Origin: Streptomyces sp. NBC_00775
GTDB taxonomy: Bacteria; Actinomycetota; Actinomycetes; Streptomycetales; Streptomycetaceae
Direction of reading: 5' to 3'
Length of the DNA stretch: 64,000 nucleotides
NCBI RefSeq assembly: GCF_036347135.1
Contig: NZ_CP108938.1
Location: 3,782,001-3,846,000, forward strand
How positions within the stretch are numbered: position 1 is the stretch's first letter; each line of letters begins with the position of its first letter. Shown piece after piece: positions 37,102-44,667 of the stretch. Both the position numbers and the translations under genes were made by a program. A model generated the notes under the pieces. It saw only the letters and a list, made by a program, of their open reading frames with translations. It ran no database searches and had not been told where the DNA came from.

Positions 37102-37794
37102 ATGGCAGACGGTGGAGCGGTGAGACGAGTGGAAGCGGACGGGTCGACGGCGCGCTGGGCCCCCGGGAGTCAGATCCTGTGGCGGTACCGGGAGAACGCC
37201 GGCGAGCACGTCCACATCTGCCGCCCCGTGACCGTCGTACGGGACGACGACGAGCTGCTCGCGGTGTGGCTGGCCCCGGGCACGGAGTGTGTGAAGCCGG
37301 TCCTCGCCGACGGCACGCCCGTGCACGGGGAGCCGCTGGAGTCGCGCTACACCAAGCCGCGCACGGTGCAGCACGGCCGCTGGTTCGGCACCGGTGTACT
37401 GAAGTTGGCGCGGCCCGGCGATCCCTGGTCGGTGTGGCTGTTCTGGGAGCCGGGCTGGCGTTTCAAGAACTGGTACGTGAACCTTGAGGCGCCGCTGGCC
37501 CGTTGGGAGGGCGGAGTGGACTCCGAGGATCACTTCCTGGACATCTCCGTGCACCCGGACCGGACTTGGCGCTGGCTCGACGAGGACGAGTTCGCCATGG
37601 CGCAGCGGGCCGGACTGATGGATGCTCAACTGGCCGCACGGGTAAGGGAAGCGGGATGGTCGGCGGTGGATGCGGTCCGTGCCTGGGGCGCGCCGTTCTC
37701 GGACGGCTGGCAGCACTGGCGCCCGGATCCGTCGTGGCCGGTTCCCGCTCTGCCGGATGACTGGGACCGTACGCCCGCGCATGTGTCCTCATGA
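37102..37794 (+). CDS. DUF402 domain protein
   Basis: A 230-residue protein with the DUF402 core: YVNLEAPLARWEGGVDSEDHFLDI and the acidic DEDEF near the end of the domain. Related proteins hydrolyse nucleoside diphosphates or 5'-phosphorylated RNA (FomD-like), using Asp/Glu-bound Mn2+; activity here is inferred only. TAATAT ends 6 nt before ATG 37102, with no Shine-Dalgarno: predicted leaderless. Confidence 0.82.
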   Translation: MADGGAVRRVEADGSTARWAPGSQILWRYRENAGEHVHICRPVTVVRDDDELLAVWLAPGTECVKPVLADGTPVHGEPLESRYTKPRTVQHGRWFGTGVLKLARPGDPWSVWLFWEPGWRFKNWYVNLEAPLARWEGGVDSEDHFLDISVHPDRTWRWLDEDEFAMAQRAGLMDAQLAARVREAGWSAVDAVRAWGAPFSDGWQHWRPDPSWPVPALPDDWDRTPAHVSS

Positions 37795-37974
37795 GACCCT
37801 TGATGCGCCCCCGTGGTACAACCGTAGGATCGTCTTCCGCGTCAAATTCAATCAAGGCCGGTGCGCAGCACCGTCGTTGAGGGATGGCGGTCGGGTGACG
37901 GGAGGGCACACGGCAGCAACAACTCCCGCAGTATGAGCTGGGCTTGACCATACGTCACCGAGGGGCGGCAGGAC

Positions 37975-38208
37975 GTGAGCGAGGGGTACGAGAGCCACGG
38001 CGGTACGGCCTGCAGACGGCCGGGCAGGCCGCGCGGGCTCGCCACGGCGTCCGCGCCGGCGACGGCGTTCCGGCCGGAGCGAGCCGTACCACCCGGCCCT
38101 GACGACGCGCAGATTCCGTTCCCGGGGCACACATTCCGGGTATCGGGGCTGCGGGACGAACTGCGCGCACGGCGTGCAGCCCCGGACGGATGGATTCGAC
38201 ACGCGTGA
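37975..38208 (+). CDS. Small hypothetical protein coupled to the phosphatase gene
   Basis: A 77-codon frame starting at GTG 37975 (GAGGGG about 9 nt upstream) whose TGA overlaps the phosphatase GTG as GTGA. About four fifths of its codons end in G or C, below the typical level here, so its coding status is uncertain. Basic, Pro/Arg-rich, no domain. It may only serve to deliver ribosomes to the next start. Confidence 0.4.
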   Translation: MSEGYESHGGTACRRPGRPRGLATASAPATAFRPERAVPPGPDDAQIPFPGHTFRVSGLRDELRARRAAPDGWIRHA

Positions 38209-40334
38209 CGGAGCACCCCACCTCGCACGAGCGCCGGCAGCCCGGCGCCGGCCTGACGCCCGCCCCCGCGGACCCTCGCGGGGCGCTCCTGCGTACCCCG
38301 GAGCAGCCGTCCCTCACGCCGGGAACCACCGCGTTACCCGTTCAGGCGCGCAACGGCGACGCCCCGGCCGGACCGGGTACGGCCGTGCCCTGCGCCAAGG
38401 GCTCCGCCGACACGGGCGCGGGCTCGCCCTCGCCCTCCGGCACCGGCGCGCCCACACCGCCGCCCGCCTCCGAACACTCCCAGCCCTCGGCCGCCGAGCC
38501 CGATCCGCACCGCCCGCGCCCCACGTCCGAGGCCATCCCGGCCCAGCCGGCCGCCGATCAGGACCGGCCGACGCGGGGCGGCGGCAAGGAGCGGCGCACC
38601 GGGCAGGGGCTGCCGCAGGGCGGTCCGATGCCGATGCGGCGCGACGGCGACCGGCTGCGCTTCGTGGGCGCCGCGACCCGGCGGATCGCCCGGGGCATCG
38701 ACCTCGACGAGATCGTGATGGGCCTGTGCCGGGCCACCGTGCCGACCTTCTCGGACGCGATCCTCGTCTATCTGCGCGACCCGCTGCCGGTCGGCGACGA
38801 GCGGCCCACCGGGCCCCTCGTGCTGCGGCTGCGGCGCACCGACCGGATCCCCGAGGACCGGGACACCGACGGCGGCTTCATGCCCGCGCTGCGGCCCGAG
38901 CCCAGCGAACTGCAGTCGATGACCGCCGAGTTGTGCGAGGTGCGCCCCGGTGGCGCCCTCGCCGAGGTGCTGCGCGGTGTACGGCCGGTGTTCGCGGACG
39001 CGCCCGCCGCCCGGGCCGCGCTGCCCGAGCTGCTCGGCGACGACCTGGCCGTGCCGGGCGGGCAGCGCGCGATCCTGGCGCCGCTGCGCGGCCGCCGCCG
39101 GGTGATCGGCGCGGCGCTGTTCCTGCGCCGCCCGGAGCGCCTCGCCTTCGAGGCCGACGATCTGCTGGTCGCCGCCCAGCTCGCCACGCACAGCGCGCTC
39201 GGCATCGACAAGGCGGTGCTGTACGGGCGTGAGGCGTACATCGCCGACGAGTTGCAGCGCACGATGCTGCCCGAGACGCTGCCGCGGCCGACGGGCGTAC
39301 GGCTCGCCAGCCGTTACCTTCCGGCCGCCGAGACCGCACGCGTCGGCGGCGACTGGTACGACGCGATCCCGCTGCCTGGCAGCCGCGTCGCCCTCGTCGT
39401 CGGTGACGTGATGGGCCATTCCATGACGTCGGCGGCCATCATGGGCCAGCTGCGGACGACAGCGCAGACCCTCGCCGGGCTCGATCTGCCGCCGCAGGAG
39501 GTGCTGCACCACCTCGACGAGCAGGCGCAGCGGCTCGGAACCGACCGCATGGCAACCTGCCTGTACGCCGTCTACGACCCGGTCTCGCACCGCATCACCA
39601 TCGCCAACGCGGGCCATCCCCCGCCGGTCCTGCTGCACCTGGGCGGGCGGGCCGAGGTGCTGCGGGTGCCGCCGGGTGCCCCCATCGGCGTGGGCGGCGT
39701 CGACTTCGAGGCCGTAGAACTGGACGCACCCGCCGGAGCGACCCTGCTCCTCTACACGGACGGGCTCGTCGAGTCCCGCCTGCGCGACGTGTGGACCGGG
39801 ATAGAGCAGCTGCGGGAGAAGCTCGCCGCGACCGCCGCACTGACCGGACCCGACCATCCGCCGCCGCTCGAAGCGCTGTGCGACGAGGTGCTCGACATGC
39901 TCGGCCCGGGCGACCGGGACGACGACATCGCGCTGCTCGCCGCGCGCTTCGACGGGATCGCGCCGAGCGATGTCGCGTACTGGTTCCTCGAACCGGAGGA
40001 CGCCGCCCCCGGGCGGGCCCGCCGGCTGGCCCGGCGCGCGCTGTCCCGCTGGGGCCTGGAGGACATGACCGACTCCGTGGAGCTGCTGGTCAGCGAGGTC
40101 GTGACGAACGCCGTCCGCTATGCGTCCCGCCCGGTCACACTGCGGCTGCTGCGCACGGACGTCCTGCGCTGCGAAGTCGGCGACGACGTACCGCAACTGC
40201 CGCGGCTGCGGCAGGCGCGCGCCACGGACGAGGGCGGACGCGGGCTCTATCTGGTGAACAAACTGGCCAGACGGTGGGGCGCGACGCGGCTGAGCACGGG
40301 CAAGGTGGTCTGGTTCGAGCTGAACCGGGGCTGA
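38205..40334 (+). CDS. GAF / PP2C (SpoIIE) phosphatase with C-terminal HATPase
   Basis: A 709-residue regulator of the partner-switching type. Residues 1-145 are Pro-rich and disordered; a GAF-like sensor spans about 150-320; a PP2C/RsbU-type phosphatase follows (GGDWYD and GDVMGHS metal sites near 386 and 403, RDDDIALL near 573); and the last 120 residues are an RsbW-like ATPase (ELLVSEVVTNAVRYA, GRGLYLVNKLARRWG). Such proteins dephosphorylate anti-anti-sigma factors and carry an anti-sigma-like kinase in the same chain. GTG 38205 overlaps the preceding small frame as GTGA. Confidence 0.9.
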   Translation: MTEHPTSHERRQPGAGLTPAPADPRGALLRTPEQPSLTPGTTALPVQARNGDAPAGPGTAVPCAKGSADTGAGSPSPSGTGAPTPPPASEHSQPSAAEPDPHRPRPTSEAIPAQPAADQDRPTRGGGKERRTGQGLPQGGPMPMRRDGDRLRFVGAATRRIARGIDLDEIVMGLCRATVPTFSDAILVYLRDPLPVGDERPTGPLVLRLRRTDRIPEDRDTDGGFMPALRPEPSELQSMTAELCEVRPGGALAEVLRGVRPVFADAPAARAALPELLGDDLAVPGGQRAILAPLRGRRRVIGAALFLRRPERLAFEADDLLVAAQLATHSALGIDKAVLYGREAYIADELQRTMLPETLPRPTGVRLASRYLPAAETARVGGDWYDAIPLPGSRVALVVGDVMGHSMTSAAIMGQLRTTAQTLAGLDLPPQEVLHHLDEQAQRLGTDRMATCLYAVYDPVSHRITIANAGHPPPVLLHLGGRAEVLRVPPGAPIGVGGVDFEAVELDAPAGATLLLYTDGLVESRLRDVWTGIEQLREKLAATAALTGPDHPPPLEALCDEVLDMLGPGDRDDDIALLAARFDGIAPSDVAYWFLEPEDAAPGRARRLARRALSRWGLEDMTDSVELLVSEVVTNAVRYASRPVTLRLLRTDVLRCEVGDDVPQLPRLRQARATDEGGRGLYLVNKLARRWGATRLSTGKVVWFELNRG

Positions 40335-40396
40335 GCGCGGCGCCGTACGAGCCGTACGAGCCGTACGCGCTGATGGATGAGATGGGTTAGACAGAG

Positions 40397-40437
40397 ACGC
40401 CAAGGGCGCCCGGTGGATCACCGGGCGCCCTTGGCGT
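40397..40437. terminator. Bidirectional terminator hairpin
   Basis: A perfect 19-bp stem with a GAT loop (ACGCCAAGGGCGCCCGGTG and complement) lies between the convergent phosphatase and PBP genes. Confidence 0.9.
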
Positions 40438-40465
40438 GCACTGACCATGTCCTACTGGCCATGTC

Positions 40466-42820
40466 CTACTGACTGTTCGGATCCAGTGGGTTGTCCGGGA
40501 TCCCGTCGGTCGGCGTCGCCGTCGCGGTCGTCGGCTTCGTGGTGGTCGGCTCGGTCGTCGTCGGCTCGTCCGTCGGGGTCGGCGGGCTGGAGGTCGTCGG
40601 CGGCTCGGTGGTCGGTTCCTCGGTGGTCGGCGTCGCCGTCGGGGTGCTGCTCCGCGTCCGCGTGGGCGTGGGCGTCAGGGTGGTGGGCTGCACCGCCGCG
40701 CCCGACGTGGTGTTCAGGTCGAACTTGGTGACCTTGCCCATCGCGCCGAAGGTGTACTCCGCCCAGATCTGGGCCGGGAAGCCACCACCGTTGACACGGC
40801 CGCTCTCCGCCACGAGGCCCGTGGCGCCCTTCATCGACACCTGCTGGCCCGCCTTTTTGGTCCCTACCGCACCCTCGCCGAACAGACCGACCGACGTGAC
40901 CAGGTTCGGCGTGTAGCCGGTGAACCAGGCCGACTTGTTGTTGTCGGACGTACCCGTCTTGCCGGCGACCTGCTGGCCGTCGCGGGCAGGGTTGTCCCGC
41001 ACGGAGAGCCGGGCCGTACCGTCGTCGACCACGCCGGTCAGCACCGAGGTGACCGTGTCGGCGGCCTCTTCGCTGATGACCTGGTCGCCGATCGCGTCCG
41101 GGATCTTGACCGTACGGTCCTTGTGCTCGACCTTCGCCAGGATGGCAGGGGTGACCTTCTTGCCATGGTTGTCGAGCGTCGCGTACACGCCGGCCATCTG
41201 CAGCGGGCTCGCGCCCATGGAGCCGAGGGTCTGCGCGGGCACCGACTCGAGCTTCTCGGTGTCCATGCCGAGCTTGCCCGCGACCTTGAGGACCTCGTCC
41301 ATGCCGACGTCGACGCCCATCTGCGCGAAGACGGAGTTGATGGACTTGTTCACCGCGGTCTGGACGGTGACGTTGCCGTAGCTGCGCTCGTCCTCGTTCG
41401 GCGGCGCGAAGGCGATGTCACTGCCCACGACGGGACGGCGGTTCGTACCGTCGTAGACCGTGTTCGCCGTGATCGTCTTGCCGCTCTGCGTCTTGGCCTG
41501 CTCGTCGAGGGCCGCCGCGAAGATCAGGGGCTTGAAGGTCGACGCGACCTGGTAGTCGACGCGGGTCGCGTTGTTCCTGTAGTGGTCGAGGTAGCTCTTA
41601 CCGCCGTACATCGCCAGGACCTTGCCCGTCTTGGGGTCGACGGAGACGGCACCAGCCTGGATGTCGCCGTCGACCTTGCGCTTCTTCGGGTCCAGCTTGC
41701 TGGTCAGCTGCGCCTTGACGGTCTTCTCCAGCAGCGCCTGCTTCTTCTTGTCGATGTTGAGCGTGATGGTCCAGCCGCCCGCGTCGACCATGTTCTGGGC
41801 GTCGTCCAGGCTGGTGGCGGTGCCATCGGCGACGAGCTGCTTCGCCAACGCGCTGTCGGCCGCCTTCACCAGGTAGCCGGTCTGGCCCTCCATGCCGGGC
41901 GCGCCCTTGGGGGCCTTCGGCTCCGGGAACTCCATGGCCGCGCGCTTGGCGGAGTCGAGCCAGCCCTCCTCGACCATGTTGTCGAGGGTGTAGGCCCAGC
42001 GGGCCTTGACCAGTCGCTTGCCGGTGTCCGTGGCGACCGCCCAGTCGTACTGGCTCGGGGCCTGGAGCAGCGAGGCGAGGTAGGCGCCCTGCTCGACCGA
42101 CAGTTCGCTCGCGTCCACGCGGTAGTACGCCTGGGCGGCGGCCTGGATGCCGTACGCGCCCTCGCCGTAGTAGCTGGTGTTGATGTAGCCCGCGAGGATG
42201 TCGTCCTTGGAGGTCTGGCGGTCCACCTTCAGCGAGATGACCAGTTCCTTCAGCTTGCGCGTGACGGTCTGGTCCTGGTTGAGGTAGTAGTTCTTGACGT
42301 ACTGCTGGGTGATCGTCGAACCACCCTGCTTGCCCTTGCCGGAGAGGGTGTTGATCAGACCGCGGGCCGTGCCCTTGAGGTCGACGCCCGCGTCCTTGTA
42401 GAACGACTTGTTCTCGGCGGCGACGAAGGTCTTCTGGACGTCCTTGGGCACCTTGCTCAGGTCCACGATCTCGCGGTTGACGGTGCCGGTGCGGGCGAGC
42501 AGTGCGCCGTCGCTGTACTGGTAGATGTTGCTCTGCTGCCTGGCGGCCGCGTTGCCCTTGGGTATGTCGACGACCATGTAGAGCACGATGAAGGCGCCCA
42601 TGCCGAGCAGGCAGCAGCCGAGGAACGTCCCGAGGATCGTCTTCCAGTTGACGAACCTGCGTATACCGCTGCGGCCGGCCTTCTTGCCCCCGGCTGTCGC
42701 TCCGGACGCCGCTCCGGTCGCTGCTCCGGACACCCCTCCGGACGCCGCTCCGGACGAGCGCTTGGGCGCCGCGCGGCGGCCCTGCGCCTGCCGCGCTCGT
42801 CTCTCTTCCGCTCGTCCCAT
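40466..42820 (-). CDS. Class A penicillin-binding protein (transglycosylase/transpeptidase)
   Basis: A 784-residue bifunctional PBP. A basic cytoplasmic tail (1-60) precedes one TM helix (about 61-83); the GT51 domain (about 100-280) shows AENKSFYKDAGVD and GGSTITQQYVKNYYL; the transpeptidase domain (about 340-650) shows STFKPL (catalytic Ser), SIN and KTGTSDNNKSAWF. The C-terminal about 80 residues are a Thr/Pro repeat tail expected to lie in the wall. It polymerises and cross-links peptidoglycan. GT51 glutamate context is AEN rather than the common EDxxF. GGAGCGG precedes the ATG. Confidence 0.93.
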   Translation of the reverse strand: MGRAEERRARQAQGRRAAPKRSSGAASGGVSGAATGAASGATAGGKKAGRSGIRRFVNWKTILGTFLGCCLLGMGAFIVLYMVVDIPKGNAAARQQSNIYQYSDGALLARTGTVNREIVDLSKVPKDVQKTFVAAENKSFYKDAGVDLKGTARGLINTLSGKGKQGGSTITQQYVKNYYLNQDQTVTRKLKELVISLKVDRQTSKDDILAGYINTSYYGEGAYGIQAAAQAYYRVDASELSVEQGAYLASLLQAPSQYDWAVATDTGKRLVKARWAYTLDNMVEEGWLDSAKRAAMEFPEPKAPKGAPGMEGQTGYLVKAADSALAKQLVADGTATSLDDAQNMVDAGGWTITLNIDKKKQALLEKTVKAQLTSKLDPKKRKVDGDIQAGAVSVDPKTGKVLAMYGGKSYLDHYRNNATRVDYQVASTFKPLIFAAALDEQAKTQSGKTITANTVYDGTNRRPVVGSDIAFAPPNEDERSYGNVTVQTAVNKSINSVFAQMGVDVGMDEVLKVAGKLGMDTEKLESVPAQTLGSMGASPLQMAGVYATLDNHGKKVTPAILAKVEHKDRTVKIPDAIGDQVISEEAADTVTSVLTGVVDDGTARLSVRDNPARDGQQVAGKTGTSDNNKSAWFTGYTPNLVTSVGLFGEGAVGTKKAGQQVSMKGATGLVAESGRVNGGGFPAQIWAEYTFGAMGKVTKFDLNTTSGAAVQPTTLTPTPTRTRSSTPTATPTTEEPTTEPPTTSSPPTPTDEPTTTEPTTTKPTTATATPTDGIPDNPLDPNSQ

Positions 42821-43028
42821 GGGTCGATCCGCTCCGCTTCACTCTCGTGTGGCACACAGGTTCGTCGCTCAGGTCAGCTCAGAAAGCTAACACCGCGCGC
42901 TATGACAAAGGGCCGCCGATCCGGTCTTTTCCGGACGTGACAATCAGCACGCGCTGCGCAGCTGCCCCAACGAAACCGACGAGCGAGAGGGGTGGAAGGT
43001 TGCCGGAATGCGGAAAGTGATCGCACTT

Positions 43029-43334
43029 GGGTTTCCTCGCCCCCGCCGCCCCTACCCGTCCCATCCCCCAGGGGCTCCGCCCCTTCGACCCCGGGGGTTG
43101 TGGGTCGGGTGCGGGTGGGTGGGGGCTGGTCGCGCAGTTCCCCGCGCCCCTAAACAACTGCCGGTCCGCCCCGGGTGCCTTTAAGGGGCGCGGGGAACTG
43201 CGCGACCAGCCCCCACCGTCCCGCAGCCGACTCTCTTCAGGGGCGCGGGGAACTGCGCAATCTTTTAGGGGGGTCTGGGGGCGCAGCCCCCAGGAACGGA
43301 TGGGACGGGTAGGGGCGGCGGGGGCGAGGAAACC
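43029..43334. repeat. 306-bp element with 37-bp perfect inverted ends (MITE-like), copy 2
   Basis: Positions 43029-43065 (GGTTTCCTCGCCCCCGCCGC and onward to CCCATCC) are the exact complement of 43298-43334. Inside are two further inverted copies of the GCGCAGTTCCCCGCGCCCCT core, at about 43119-43153 and 43183-43217, and another at 43239-43262. No open frame with coding character is present. It occupies most of the gap between the PBP gene and the PadR gene; the remaining 42821-43028 is the PBP promoter side with nothing else visible. Confidence 0.85.
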
Positions 43335-43404
43335 GGTGACAGAACCGTGACAATCGGGGCTGACCTGCGGAGTGGTGGCCCCTCGGGCGATCTATTCGCG
43401 GCGG

Positions 43405-43423
43405 GTATACACGCCATGTATAC
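43405..43423. promoter_or_regulatory. PadR-type operator
   Basis: Two GTATAC hexamers 7 bp apart contain the dyad ATACA-N5-TGTAT, the class of AT-rich site used by PadR repressors. It lies just before the TAGAGT hexamer (43432-43437) of the PadR gene, a good place for autorepression. Confidence 0.65.
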
Positions 43424-43444
43424 GCCGTGTGTAGAGTGCTCCGC

Positions 43445-43972
43445 ATGTCCATCGGTCACACGCTCCTAGGGCTCCTGGAGTCCGGGCCCCGTCACGGTTA
43501 CGACCTGAAGCGGGCCTTCGACGAAAAGTTCGGTCATGATCGGCCGCTGCACTACGGCCAGGTCTACTCGACGATGTCGCGGCTGCTCAAGAACGGGCTC
43601 GTCGAGGTCGACGGGATAGAGGCGGGCGGCGGACCCGAGCGCAAGCGGTACGCGATCACCGAGGCCGGGATCACCGACGTACAGCGCTGGCTCGCGACGC
43701 CGGAGAAGCCCGAACCGTATCTGCAGTCGACCCTCTACACGAAGGTCGTCCTCGCACTGCTCACGCACCGGAACGCGAGCGAGATCCTCGACACGCAACG
43801 CTCGGAGCATCTCCGCATGATGCGCATCCTGACCGACCGCAAGCGCAAGGGCGACCTCGCCGACCAGCTGATCTGCGACCACGCCCTGTTCCACCTGGAG
43901 GCCGACCTGCGCTGGCTGGAGCTCACCGCCGCACGCCTCGACAAGCTCGCCGAGGCGGTGACGGCCCGATGA
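43445..43972 (+). CDS. PadR-family regulator
   Basis: A 175-residue PadR with a winged helix at about 1-80 (LLGLLESGPRHGYDLKRAFD, HYGQVYSTMSRLLKNGLVE, GGGPERKRYAITEAG) and a C-terminal helical dimerisation domain (about 95-175). It probably represses its own operon with the ABC exporter downstream through the site at 43405-43423. TAGAGT ends 7 nt before ATG 43445: predicted leaderless. Its stop overlaps the next start as ATGA. Confidence 0.92.
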   Translation: MSIGHTLLGLLESGPRHGYDLKRAFDEKFGHDRPLHYGQVYSTMSRLLKNGLVEVDGIEAGGGPERKRYAITEAGITDVQRWLATPEKPEPYLQSTLYTKVVLALLTHRNASEILDTQRSEHLRMMRILTDRKRKGDLADQLICDHALFHLEADLRWLELTAARLDKLAEAVTAR

Positions 43973-44667
43973 CGTCGATGACCCCTCCCCCCGGTTCCCT
44001 GCTCGCCGCCAGCGAACTGCGCAAGACGTACGGGCCGACGAGCGCCCTGGACGGCGCCGAGTTCTCCATCCACCCTGGCGAGGTCGTCGCCGTGATGGGC
44101 CCCTCCGGCTCGGGCAAGTCGACGCTGCTGCACTGCCTCGCCGGCATCGTGACGCCCGACTCGGGCTCGATCACGTACAACGGCCGTGAGATGGCGACCA
44201 TGAACGACGCTCAGCGCAGTGCGTTGCGGCGCTCCGAGTTCGGGTTCGTCTTCCAGTTCGGGCAGCTCGTTCCCGAGTTGACCTGTGTCGAGAATGTCGC
44301 GCTGCCGCTGCGGCTGAACGGGACGGGGCGCAAGGAGGCCGAGCGCACCGCCCTGTCGTGGATGCAGCAGCTGGAGGTCGACGATCTCAAGGGCAAGCGG
44401 CCCGGCGAGGTCTCCGGCGGCCAGGGGCAGCGCGTGGCCGTGGCCCGTTCGCTGGTCACCAGCCCGCGCGTGCTGTTCGCGGACGAGCCGACCGGCGCGC
44501 TCGACTCGCTCAACGGCGAGCGGGTGATGCAACTGCTGACCGACGCGGCCCGTTCGACCAACGCCGCCGTCGTGCTCGTCACGCACGAGGCACGGGTCGC
44601 CGCGTACTCGGACCGCGAGATCGTCGTACGGGACGGCAAGTCGCGCGACATGGAGCGGATCGTATGA
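43969..44667 (+). CDS. ABC transporter ATP-binding protein (MacB/LolD type)
   Basis: A 232-residue ATPase with Walker A GPSGSGKST at about 45-53, Q-loop VFQFGQLVPELT, signature VSGGQGQR and Walker B VLFADEPTGALDS. The FGQLVPELT loop is typical of ATPases that pair with FtsX-like permeases. It works with the permease gene that overlaps its stop (ATGA), in an exporter of peptide or antibiotic-like substrates, controlled by the PadR protein upstream. Confidence 0.94.
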   Translation: MTSMTPPPGSLLAASELRKTYGPTSALDGAEFSIHPGEVVAVMGPSGSGKSTLLHCLAGIVTPDSGSITYNGREMATMNDAQRSALRRSEFGFVFQFGQLVPELTCVENVALPLRLNGTGRKEAERTALSWMQQLEVDDLKGKRPGEVSGGQGQRVAVARSLVTSPRVLFADEPTGALDSLNGERVMQLLTDAARSTNAAVVLVTHEARVAAYSDREIVVRDGKSRDMERIV

